NCBI GenBank assembly: GCA_000328365.1
Contig: KB298648.1
Location: 10,958 to 74,957, forward strand
DNA: 64,000 nucleotides
Direction: 5' to 3'
Source of the DNA: Capitella teleta
Taxonomy: Eukaryota > Annelida > Polychaeta > Capitellidae
Program-made: the position numbers and the translations under genes
Shown here: positions 13,028 through 22,819 of the stretch, one piece after another
How the letters are laid out: each line of letters starts with the position of its first letter
How positions within the stretch are numbered: position 1 is the stretch's first letter
The notes under the pieces: generated by a model
Database searches by the model: none
Seen by the model: only the letters and a program-made list of their open reading frames with translations
Told to the model about the DNA's origin: nothing

Positions 13028-13723
13028 ATGGCGGCGCCCATGAGATTGTTTCGCTTCTGCTTGTCCAGTCTGAATTCTCGATTTACGCCAATTTATCGAC
13101 TTAGTTCTTCAATCAATAATGACTCTAAATCAGGAGATATGACCCCAGATGTGAATGATCAACCGGAGAAGATCACCTCCACCGATACCTCCGTTGTCGA
13201 TGACCAAAACCTGAGTGACCCCTCGACAATGGGCGATAATACATCTGGCAAATCGAAAGGCGGCTTAGATAAAGCGTTTGCTATGTTCGATCGAGTGGAC
13301 GAATCGGCCGCGCCTGAGACTCCTCCCCCATCCAAACCGGACGCAGATTACCCAGACACCACTGAATCTTTTGCTTCTTTATTACGGAAATCAAGTGTTG
13401 TGCAACTTGGAGATCCTGACGGCACGGTTGTTTCAGGCGAAATATTTGAAGTTGTGGAGGATGATCTGTACATTGACTTTGGTGGAAAATTTCATTGTGT
13501 TTGTAACCGTCCTGATGTGCGATCAGAGTGAGTATTTAATAATGTTTAAGCTTGTGCGTAGGAGATTATTTTATTCTTTTTATTTCGCAGGGAATACAGA
13601 AGAGGTGCAAAGGTGCGACTGCGACTGCGAGATTTGGAACTTTCATCACATTTCATGGGCGCCACCAGAGACATCACTCTACTTGAAGCCGACGCCTCTC
13701 TTTTGGGTCTATCAAAGAAATAA
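13028..13723 (+). CDS. mrps28: Mitochondrial small-subunit ribosomal protein MRPS28 (bS1m), two exons
   Basis: Coding exons are 13028-13527 and 13591-13723, split by a 63-bp intron (donor GTGAGT, acceptor TTTCGCAG), giving 210 residues. The C-terminal half reads [14 protein letters not shown], then [20 protein letters not shown], then a [19 protein letters not shown] segment. This is the conserved core of metazoan MRPS28, an S1-like protein of the mitoribosome small subunit. The N-terminus is Arg/Ser-rich and low in acid ([19 protein letters not shown]), as expected of a mitochondrial presequence, followed by a poorly conserved Ser/Asp/Pro-rich stretch. I chose this ATG because it starts the presequence and sits in an AAGATGGCGGC context, a YY1-like element common at housekeeping starts. 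An AATAAA follows at 13734. Confidence 0.93.
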
Positions 13724-13733
13724 TGCTATGTGT

Positions 13734-13739
13734 AATAAA
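13734..13739 (+). other. Poly(A) signal of mrps28
   Basis: AATAAA eleven bases after the stop codon, giving a very short 3' UTR. Confidence 0.7.
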
Positions 13740-14522
13740 TTAAATGGATGTACCTCCACGTTTTGAAGTTCCAATTCTTATTACTATTTCTTCTAATACA
13801 CTGTTAAGTTAACCATCATTGTTATGATTTTCATGGGTTTCGAACGTGCGGATGAAATTCTGTTATGATATAGGGAAGGCTTCCGCTGCCGTGGCGAAGA
13901 CACCAGTGGAGAGACATCCTGCAGGAATCCTTTGCCACTGGTAAGACTGTCAGTAGCAGCTCCTGCTCCTGCCAAAACAAACTCAATCCGCTCCAATATT
14001 CCTGCTACATTTGTCGAGATGAATAACAATGCTGCCTTGCAATGCTCAATCGTGGAAAAAATGGAAAAATATTGCCTTCATGACATATGTTCCTCCTCTG
14101 ACGGTCGAAACTAGGAATTACATCTCGGCATCTCGATCTGATGTCATGGTCGATGACGACCTCATAATTCCGACTTCCCGGCTGTCAAGAATGAAACAAC
14201 GCAGCACATGATGCACTCATTTGCATGTCCCATTGCAATGCAGATTCATAACGCACTTTTTACGAGCACACTTACATTATGATATAATCATAACGCATTT
14301 GATACCATTATGATTCACTCGATGCGCAACCAACATCATAACGTATCTTGCGGTTGGCTTTTATGTTTCATAAAATACATTAAAATCACCCGCGAGTCAC
14401 AGCTGATGCATTGCGTCGAGTATAAGATATACAAATGTATATTTTGACCCTTCTCCTATTTCTCCCAATTTGGCCGAGAATTAATTGGCAGGATTGAGGC
14501 TTCAGTTTAATCTCCAAGCTTT
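13740..14522. other. Spacer with three CGTTATGA motifs
   Basis: No gene seen. Three reverse-orientation copies of CGTTATGA lie at 14246, 14288 and 14336, two of them in the longer forms AGTGCGTTATGA and ATGCGTTATGAT. Confidence 0.6.
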
Positions 14523-15363
14523 TCATGAAACGGAGTGTCTACGTACAAGGCCGCCGGGGATATAGCCGTGAGCTACGTACCAGGCCGCCTGGTGTGGAGT
14601 GGGTAATGGTCTACGTACAGGGCCGCCGGGCGCCTAGCGCTGTGGCTATATACCAGGCGATATGAATGCTAGGAAGTTCATGACCTGCACTACTCGCCGG
14701 GATATCCGATTGATTAAAGTCCCAGGTCTACCCCATGTTATAACCTATATGGGCAAAATTCATTATGAGCTGTTGCTAGCTAGGCAACATGTTGAACTGC
14801 TTTTGAAGTTATCAGCAGCATCAGGGACACTGCTGGACTGCCTGCCATACAGTGGCCACGCTTGCAAGCATGAAGGCGGGTATCGGTTGCATGAACCCGA
14901 GCCTTGCGCCTCGAGCTGCTCCTCGGACCTCCTGTGCCACAGGTTGCTCCTTCCAAGCGTTCAGAAGCTTGACTTTCCTCCATTCTTTCTATTCTCCCTT
15001 TACCCGCGCTATGCCAGCCTCCTCATCTCTTCCCCCAAATTCCTCTGCTACTCCCTTGCGGTGCCTTCCTGGTTTAAAGCTTGAGTTGAAATTCCACTCT
15101 ACACCACATGAAATGATGGCTACACACACTGGAGACGGACACACGGCTTTCAGATCACACGCCCATAGCATTGCAACAATCCAAGAGCACTGAGCTAGGG
15201 TGATGCTCCTACTACCATCATACCAACAGCCTTGCATTTAGCTTGCGACTGTATCCCAGGCGGCCTTGTACGTAGACCTCAACCCACTACACACCAGGCG
15301 GCCTGGTACGTAGCTCACGGCTATATCCCAGGCGGCCTGGTACGTAGACACTCCGTTCATGAA
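14523..15363. mobile_element. Non-autonomous DNA transposon with long, internally repeated TIRs
   Basis: The element spans 14530-15356 (827 bp) and is flanked by the direct repeat TCATGAA (14523-14529 and 15357-15363), a 7-bp target-site duplication. Both ends start ACGGAGTGTCTACGTAC and run inward as imperfect inverted repeats of about 115-120 bp. Each arm holds three spaced sub-repeats built on CTACGTACCAGGCCGCCTGG or close variants. The interior has no recognisable transposase; a 140-codon open frame inside resembles nothing known. The 7-bp duplication does not fit the usual 8 bp of hAT or 9 bp of Mutator, and a one-base ambiguity at the border cannot be excluded. Superfamily is left open. 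Arms differ at several bases, so the copy is not brand new. Confidence 0.85.
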
Positions 15364-16065
15364 AATGCGAATGCAGCATAGCCGTAGGTAGATTGATCGC
15401 ATTGATCAACAATCCCTGCTGCCACAGATCAAACGGGTTTCCAGAATGAGATCCAGAATGAAATCCAGAATGAGATCCGTCCGAGCGGAAGATCCCAGCG
15501 GATCAGCAGGGAGCTCATCGCCGGAAGTGAAAAAAAAAAAAAATAATAATAATAATAATAATAAAAAATAAAATAAAAAATAAATAAAGTCCTGATCTTT
15601 GGTCACCAATGGATGTTGCTTTCACGGAAGTCTACGACCCAAGAACAGCTGACTTTTGAAGGACACAATTCTCTGGTTTGGAGTGATTTGTCTCCAAAAG
15701 GGAAATCTCGTTACAAATAGAGCCAAACACAATTTCAAACCCAGAACCGGAAACGAATGAGTTTCGCTGGCTGTGAGTGCCATGCAGCTGATTTGAGGCA
15801 TCTCCAGTTGCGGTGACAGGGCTGAAATGTCGTCCGGCTGATCGCATGACTGCATAACCCGAGAACGAGAAATCGACTTAGCCGGTGTCTCGAAAATGAC
15901 CCGCGTCACAGCGGGGTCAGAGGTCATCAGTATCGGTGATGTATGGATGATTTGCGAAGAAGGCGAGAACGCAAGATGAGAAGGCGCAGGTCCGAGCCGC
16001 GTTAATAGTGGTCATAATTATGTTTACGTGATCTGGACAGCGGTCAGTTGTGCTGATAAATGCGC

Positions 16066-16078
16066 TGACCAGCGGTCA
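16066..16078. promoter_or_regulatory. TGACCAGCGGTCA palindrome-type site (copy 1)
   Basis: TGACC and GGTCA face outward around a 3-nt spacer, an everted half-site arrangement. A related half, GGACAGCGGTCA, lies just upstream at about 16035. The same 13-mer recurs at 20486, 21353 and 39804. Confidence 0.5.
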
Positions 16079-16332
16079 GGTGACACCGCCAATCAGAATT
16101 CACACCTGAGATGCGATATTGCATTCGGCGTTCCATAAACATGGCGGACGGATCGGTTTCCTTTCTCCTTCTTCTAATTATCCACATTCAAAGTTGGAGA
16201 AAGAGAAAAACGTACGCTTGGCCACTGGGCAGTGTGGTCAGTGGAATGGTCAATTTGGGGCGTTTTAACCGTGTCCCGGTGGGGTGCTTCAGCGGTGTAC
16301 GTGATCAAAGTGATTAAGAGCTATTGATGCAT

Positions 16333-16346
16333 GTTGGCATGGCAAC
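16333..16346 (+). promoter_or_regulatory. RFX X-box-like site
   Basis: GTTGGCATGGCAAC differs from the palindromic X-box GTTGCCATGGCAAC at one base. It lies 0.8 kb upstream of the first HEY gene. Confidence 0.4.
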
Positions 16347-16959
16347 GAGCAAGACGGAGATCCTGAGCGCATGAAAAGTCTCTTGGGAAATTGTAAACAG
16401 GATCAAAAGAGGAAGATTGTGGAGGAAGAGGAGGAGGAAGAGGAGATGATGAGACAGGCAGGCGCTGCACTGGACGGCAGCAGTGCTTCGTTTTCAGAGC
16501 AGCGAGCTGTCAATCAACCGAGCGCCGCCGCTTCGCCCGTGGCGTAATGTCAACAGGTTCCTCTGTTTTCCCGTGAGGGCCGTCCGCAGCGCCGGTGTGC
16601 GACCGCCTTTGCTCCCCTTCGGCCGAAGCGTCCCACGGGCGGGTGGCCGACGGGAAGCGAGCGATGCTGATGAGGCGGCCGCGGGCGCATACGATCGTAG
16701 CGTGTCGGTGTTCAGGATGCATATTTCGCTTTTATAGACGGACATTATGACAGGTGCTACTGCGCATGCTCAGGCGAAAGGGAAGCCTGGGAAAATCGCG
16801 CATCGTCGGAAGGGGAGATGAGAGGTTTAATGTCGGCGCTTCTGAGGTAGAGAGACAAGAAAGCGAGCTCAGAGCGGCTGCGAGTGATGGATGTTAAACA
16901 GGCGCGAAACGATCACAAACCACACCGAAGCGATGAAAATTCACCATAGAACTTTTCGG

Positions 16960-16997
16960 CCAATCAGCGACGAGTTAACATCCTCGCCGACCAATCA
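16960..16997 (+). promoter_or_regulatory. Proximal promoter of first HEY gene: two CCAAT boxes
   Basis: CCAATCAG at 16960 and CCAATCA at 16991 lie about 160-190 bp upstream of the ATG at 17153. The second HEY gene also has a CCAAT pair at a similar distance. NF-Y binding is the usual reading of such boxes; the TSS is not resolved. Confidence 0.5.
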
Positions 16998-17152
16998 ACA
17001 CCTCGCTTTCATGTTTCGCAGCCGCACGCGTCATTTTTCCCTGCAGCCGCTTCTTCTTCTTCAGTTCAGATCTTGCAAGTGCGAGCGACGTCTGGCGAGT
17101 GCCTGAACGAACGCCGATCGCGACCTCTGACGTCGATCAGCCGAACGAAGCT

Positions 17153-18996
17153 ATGATGACGAATGAATTCGGCCTGAAACGCAGCTTGCACGCCGCGAGC
17201 GACAGCGAGGACGGACTGGACGACGATGAAGGGTAGGTCACGTGTTGCATGACACGAGCAGCTCTCTTAACGTCGATTGCATAATTGCAGATCTATGGAA
17301 CAACATTGCAGGAAATCGGACAGGAAGCGACGGAGGGGGGTGAGTTGCTGTGGCGTGACTCAATCACCGTAAATATACACGTGCATGTGAAGCAGGCATC
17401 TCTCTGCACACATTTCTGTCAAATTGAAGAATTGAGGAATTCCCTTCCACCTTGTTCCTGTACCTTGTTTGCATCAGTTGCACCGAATTGTTTTCTTATA
17501 CTGTCAATATACATGCTTGTATTTAATGTTGTAAATTATATGCACAGAGGATGCTTGTACAATCAAGGCACGTATATATGCAGCTGCAGTACAAATATGC
17601 AGTGCGCATTATTTCTTTATACCAATCATGCTTGAAATATTGAAATATCAAATGTACAAGAGTTGCACGGCGCGGCGTATCCATAGCAACAATATTGAAA
17701 CAATGCATGATAAGCAAAGACTTCTTAGTGATAATTATCATGTGCACACAATAAGAGCAATACATAGATTATTTGTTTCTCAGGTTGTAGAGAAACGGCG
17801 TCGAGATCGCATCAACCAGAGCCTCGGTGAACTGCGCAGATTGGTTCCATCCGCCTTCGAGAAACAAGGTTCCGCGAAACTGGAAAAGGCGGAGATCTTG
17901 CAGATGACGGTCGACCACCTGAAAATGCTCCACGCCAAAGGTACGCGCCTCCACCCCTCTCTCCTCCTTCCGGGAATCAGGGATTTCTTCCCTCCGCGTA
18001 AATCCGCGCAACAGCTTCATGCAATGCTGACAAACGAGTGCGTTATGACTGTGCGTTATGATGTTGGTTGACAGATCTCGACGCAGTTGCCATAATTCAC
18101 GGCTTCTGCTCCGTTAGCAGAGTGTGGGAAAATCGAGCAATGCGCTGATGTGGTCCAGATGGCGTCAGCTTCATCCCATCCAAGGATTAACTCGCAAAAC
18201 TAACTGAGAACAGGTTGCATGGGCAGTTGAAACGCTGCGCCAACATCACACGCTCTCGTTCTAATAGCCCCGTTAATGCCCTCAGCCGCTCAGACGAACA
18301 ACCAATTGTGGGTGCTCATTAAATGTATGACTTCGACAACCACGTGATTACAATAACCCACCCCCTCCCCATTCCGTTATCAAGTGCTTAATTTATTATA
18401 ATATATGCGGAATGAGTGTGGTATATAATAATTCATATCATTTTTCCGTCTCCCTCACAGGACTCAACAGCTTCGGCATGCACGACACCGCCGCTCTGGC
18501 CATGGACTACCGCAGCGTCGGTTTCCGAGAATGCGCGGCGGAAGTCGCCCGGTACCTGGTTTCCGTCGAGGGCCTGGATCTGCAGGACCCGTTGCGGCTG
18601 CGCCTCATGAACCACCTGCAATGCTACTCCGCCCAACGCGACGCAGCCTCCAAAGCGAGCCTGCAGTCGCTGCAACCCTGGTCGACGAGCTCCTTCAACG
18701 CGCAGTACCCTCCCGCCAACTCGTACTCCGGAGGAGTCTTTGGCTCGCAACCTACCCCACCCTGTTCCACACTACCCGCTTACCCCGATCCCAGCCGTCC
18801 TGCAACCGGAAGTCATCAGACAGTGACGTCATCATCTAGTCAAGTCGCCGCTGCGCATGCTCTGTCGGGGTTGTCCCAGCTCCCAGCGTCCCTTCCGGCG
18901 AACTCCCTTCCGTCCTCGCCTTACCCTCCGGGGTTGGGTCAGAACGGATCCGGGGTGAAGCCGTATCGACCCTGGGGGGCGGAACTGGCGTACTGA
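17153..18996 (+). CDS. hey: HEY-type bHLH-Orange transcriptional repressor, tandem copy A
   Basis: Coding exons are 17153-17232, 17291-17339, 17784-17940 and 18461-18996, giving 273 residues. A second in-frame acceptor at 17312 would remove 7 residues. HEY proteins are nuclear Notch effectors that bind E-box or N-box DNA and recruit co-repressors. Seen: the basic region [15 protein letters not shown] with glycine where HES proteins have proline, a bHLH through [10 protein letters not shown], an Orange domain starting [14 protein letters not shown], and a C-terminal [12 protein letters not shown], the YRPW tetrapeptide plus a TEIGAF-like tail that defines HEY rather than HES. Two consecutive ATGs open the frame. 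Intron 3 holds two CGTTATGA copies and a Su(H)-type TGTGGGAA at 18123. CACGTG sites lie in intron 1 and just after the stop. The bHLH exon is almost identical to that of copy B. Confidence 0.93.
18041..18061 (+). promoter_or_regulatory. Tandem pair of CGTTATGA motifs in HEY-A intron 3
   Basis: Two direct copies 13 bp apart, preceded by AGTG and TGTG, inside the intron about 100 bp after the bHLH exon. Confidence 0.5.
18123..18131 (+). promoter_or_regulatory. Su(H)/RBPJ-type site in HEY-A intron 3
   Basis: TGTGGGAAA fits the Su(H) consensus YGTGRGAAM. HEY genes are direct Notch targets, so a site within the gene is plausible. A single match this short also arises by chance. Confidence 0.35.
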
Positions 18997-20485
18997 TCAC
19001 GTGACATCGGTAGGACATTTGCGACGCATGGTGGATTCACCAGAAGAAATATTCAAAGCTGATGACGTCATTCTCATCCATTTCCGGTTTCTGCAGTGAT
19101 TTTTATGTTCCTGCAATTGCTCAAACCTTCTATTTACCTGTTTATGTTATGAGCTTCTTTGCACTTTATGTATACACAACTCAATGCCTTATAAAGCAGG
19201 TGAACATTAAAACGAATTAATAATTACAATGATACAACAGTGTAGGCAATATAGCAGCAATGTTTAAAGCATAACGCAGTAAACAAACTATTTAATCCTG
19301 TCACGATGTGAATATCAAAAAAAATATAAAAATATGAGCGGGTGCTTACTCAGAATATAACAGTTAAAGTTCAAACCTGGGAGTATCTCGCTAATGATAT
19401 CACATTATTGATAATAAGTATACTATAGGTGTACAATTAACCAATATACGTCAAATCAATGTACATGTATAACCAATTAACAATGTATTGCATAATAATG
19501 TATCTGAAATGTCTTCCATGCTGTTGATAATATACAGTTAATTACGCTCAGCCGGTGCCGCATGATAAACAAACGTGTTTGGGAACAAATTGTGATTTGA
19601 TGAATAAACGGATTACGTGTACCCTTCGTGTATGTTCGGTTAATCCGTGCTTAAAGTTCTGGTATTTGTTGCTTTGAAACTCATCTTCCGGATAAACAGG
19701 ATTAAATCAGTCGGACTACGAGTAACTTGTAATACAAAACACCAGCATACAATTAATGTACACTATAGTACATACTATATAGTACACTAAGAACAGTACA
19801 GTAACAACCCGGGCGTGTCTGCATACCTCTTCGTTTATCCGGTCTTCACATTCCGAACCGGTGAGGTCGGATTAATGAACTCAGAAACTTACCTGTTGTG
19901 CATGCATCCGGTAGCTGTCCACTGTGTTGTAATGTTGAATGCATTGAACATTCCTAGAATTGCAAGTACCAAAACAAAACACTCCACATTTATGCAAATC
20001 ATGTACAAATCCTGTTTACATTTCCAGGAGTGCAAGAGCTCTTCGCCGTATTAGATTGCATTTGTGCGTGGCTCAAATAGAATCGGACGCAGACTTGCGT
20101 CTTTATTTGCCGCTCGATTCGATCCACTTCAAACTTTTATTTCCACTTCAGTCTGAACTTTTATTACTATTATTATCATTACATGCAATGCCGCATCCAC
20201 GTGGAGTGCACGTGTACTGGTAGCAAACACATTACTCTATTTAGGGGTTGGGTACATCCCGATATTCATACGATTTCGTGGAAAATTTAAAGGTGTAAAT
20301 GACGCCGCTTGGAGTGTACAGACTGTTCACTGAGGTTGGCTACTGCGCAATGTGTACAATGCTTTTACAATGGGGGTGATGAGAGGTCGTGTTATGTCTG
20401 GTCAGGCGCGAAAGGGCGTCACCCCCTCTGCGCCCTCCCTGCCTGTGCTAACTATAAGACAATGACCCTGGATGGATGCGCTGCT

Positions 20486-20498
20486 TGACCGCTGGTCA
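20486..20498. promoter_or_regulatory. TGACCAGCGGTCA site (copy 2, reverse strand)
   Basis: Reads TGACCGCTGGTCA on the plus strand, the exact reverse complement of copy 1. Confidence 0.5.
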
Positions 20499-21352
20499 CG
20501 TCGACTGACCCTTCAAAGATTGATGGTCATCCTCACGCAGCATTGGGCATGCGCAGTCTGGCACCTTCTTCATTAAGCCCTCACTCCATCATCTCGATGC
20601 CCAAGATGCGAAAATTATGCTAATCAATCGGCCATTATCGGCAACTCTGCAGCGAGGGCTCTTCATGGATGAGCATGCCTCGTAATGCCCGTGAATCTGC
20701 CGCCAGAGAGGAATTGATGGCATCTGCACGCATGGCCGCTCGGCACCCACCTCCACCCACCACCTCCACCGCCTCCTCTTTGCGCGCACTTAGCACCACC
20801 TCCTCCGCATCCCGCTGAGAAATCATCTTTGGAATCCGCTCAGTTGCTGCTGAGCAAATTGAGGCCCATCCGAGCCATCGCTCGCTGCTGCATCCTCAGC
20901 ATCCTCTTTTTTTCCCTTCAAGAGGGCGTGCGGCCGGGACGCCCTCGGGATCACGGGGTCAGCACTTTCCCACAGCGCGAGCAGCGGCCTCCCTGTGCTG
21001 CGGCGCATCCCGAACGCGCTCCCTCTCAACCCGCGCCCCGTTCGCTCATCACCCGCCCGTTTAACTGCCTCCGTTCCACATCGCCCTCATATTTACCGAC
21101 TCGTTGCGCTCCTTTGATCGTCCGGATAGATCACTAGATGCGCAGGTGCGCCCTCCTCCCTCGCTAATCCGGATCTCCTGGCGACGCCGATGCGCTCCGG
21201 AATGATTCGAGTTTAATGCGCGACACTTGCGGCTGTCAGTCAGAGCGCGCACGTGTGACAGCCGCGGATGTAAACAAAAAGATCTTACAGCTCATCCCTA
21301 CAGTGTTCCCTCGCTTATGCGCTGTGGCGTCATGAGGCTCTGTTGTACGAGC

Positions 21353-21365
21353 TGACCAGCGGTCA
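21353..21365. promoter_or_regulatory. TGACCAGCGGTCA site (copy 3)
   Basis: Exact 13-mer about 1.45 kb upstream of the HEY-B start codon, in the wider context GCTGACCAGCGGTCAC. Confidence 0.5.
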
Positions 21366-21502
21366 CCAGCCGGACAGCTGACTCTTGTCCAGTGTCGATG
21401 CCATCATCATCATGATCGTCCATCTTTATAACATGTTTCATGGTTTTCTAACGACACAAATATATCGGTGCCAACTGCAATTGATTTGTGATTACGTAAT
21501 TA

Positions 21503-21627
21503 TGACGTCACGGCACCGTGCAGCACCTGTCGAATGAAATCGCAATCGCGCGGGAGTAAAACGCAAATCTCGCCGTCTTGTCGATCGCCATGTCTGTGAC
21601 GTCAGCATTGCGAAATACGTGACGTCA
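21503..21627. promoter_or_regulatory. Cluster of three palindromic CREs
   Basis: TGACGTCA occurs at 21503-21510, 21597-21604 and 21620-21627, about 1.2-1.3 kb upstream of HEY-B. This is the full CREB/ATF consensus, three times within 125 bp. Confidence 0.6.
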
Positions 21628-22169
21628 GCAAACGAGGCGTGAAGAGGCAATTTCATGCTAATCCCGCACGGAATTCGTGCTCATTATTTCGAGGCGATTC
21701 CGACGGAAGTTGCAAGTGCGCTGAATGTCTTGGTAACCGGAAGACGCTCGTGGCGTGGGTACAATTTAATCACTTCGCTACTTGCGTAATTATAAGTTAT
21801 GTGTAATTAGCTATGCATGCAATGTTAGTTAATGATTGAAATTTTGAAGTTTCGATTTTTTTTTTCATTTTTTTTTTCTTGAAAATTTCGCCTTCTAAAA
21901 TTAGATTGATTCGCAGCTTTTCGTGTCTTGTTTGCGGCTGTTGCACGTGCGAGCTGTGACTGACAGCCGCAAGTTCTTCCTCTTGGGTACAAAATAGTGC
22001 ACGCACCCAAGTATTTACTTGTGCATGTACTTCCCAGTATGTGACCATTCCTAGCGACGCTGTATCCATTTGCATGAGCTTCATACTGATTCGTTCGTCT
22101 GCTTCCGATTTCAGTGCAATGTTTGACATAGCCGTACTAAACTGTTGCAGATAAGTTTTACCGCGTTGC

Positions 22170-22320
22170 ACGAGGGCCACGCGGCGCCCGTGGGTCGGGC
22201 GGAGGTCGGGCGGAGGTCGGGCGGAGGTCGGGCTCGTGCAAGCGGCGGCGCCCGGGCGACGTCAGCGCTCGAGAGGCGCTCAGCCGGCGGCGCGGATCGG
22301 GCACCAGACCCCGGATTGTC
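22170..22320. repeat. GC island with 11-bp tandem repeat
   Basis: An abrupt GC-rich, CpG-rich block in moderately AT-rich sequence. At 22193-22233 the unit GGTCGGGCGGA is repeated 3.7 times. It lies about 500 bp upstream of HEY-B and may be part of its CpG island. Confidence 0.7.
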
Positions 22321-22568
22321 TCAACCGTCTCTGCGTATTTACAAGACTACTGTCTCCGACATTAGCATAAAACAATATTGATTTAAATGCGAAGAATGCG
22401 CATGACAAGTGATTATCATTTCACGACGAATTCTTCAACCTGATCGCAGATCAAAGGAAATCACATGGTTCTCTTTACGCAACTTGAAAGAGAGTTAAAA
22501 TCAAAAATGACATCTTTTCAACCTTCTGATCATTTCAAACCCAAGAACTATTTTTCCCTGTGAGTCCG

Positions 22569-22703
22569 CTGATTGGCTGATCTGCTTTGATAAAACAGCC
22601 AATCAGAGAGCGCGTTACTTCCGAGTGGGCGGGACTTAGCGGGGGAAACGAGAGCTGTTTACTTTTCACACGCAGCGCTCATAAAGAGGTGAACGCGTGG
22701 GAA
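22569..22703 (+). promoter_or_regulatory. Proximal promoter of second HEY gene
   Basis: An 11-bp inverted repeat, CTGATTGGCTG at 22569 and CAGCCAATCAG at 22596, puts two CCAAT boxes in opposite orientation. A TATA-like CATAAAG follows at about 22680, and CGTGGGAA, a perfect Su(H)/RBPJ site, at 22696-22703. The ATG is at 22820. The Su(H) site fits HEY genes being direct Notch targets. The TSS itself is inferred. Confidence 0.55.
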
Positions 22704-22819
22704 CCGCTGTCAGATCGCTGGAAGGGAGCGAGAGGAGAGCGCCTGTTGTGTATATGTCATTAGGAGGAATATCCCTGAACTGAACAAGGAAAAACAAACT
22801 TTTATTTTTTTGGGGGAAA

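Larger units (their letters stand above)
15364..16950. other. Spacer upstream of the first HEY gene
   Basis: No gene seen. It contains 14-bp tandem units built on CCAGAATGAGAT near 15435-15480, an A-run followed by (AAT)n at 15530-15565 that looks like a retroposon tail, the palindrome TGACCAGCGGTCA at 16066 and an X-box-like site at 16333. A purine-rich GAGGAAGAG run lies at about 16410-16445. Regulatory sequence for the HEY gene is likely here. Confidence 0.5.
18997..22560. other. Spacer between the two HEY genes
   Basis: No additional gene seen. The left half is AT-rich. From about 20.4 kb on it becomes GC-rich and carries two TGACCAGCGGTCA sites, a TTCCCAC Su(H)-type site at 20967, three palindromic CREs at 21503-21627 and a small GC island. 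These probably belong to the regulatory region of HEY copy B. Confidence 0.5.

Noticed and set aside
14662-15084. 140-codon frame inside the 14.5-kb transposon
   Set aside because: No transposase-like motif (no DDE spacing, no zinc finger). The element is more likely a non-coding MITE-like copy.
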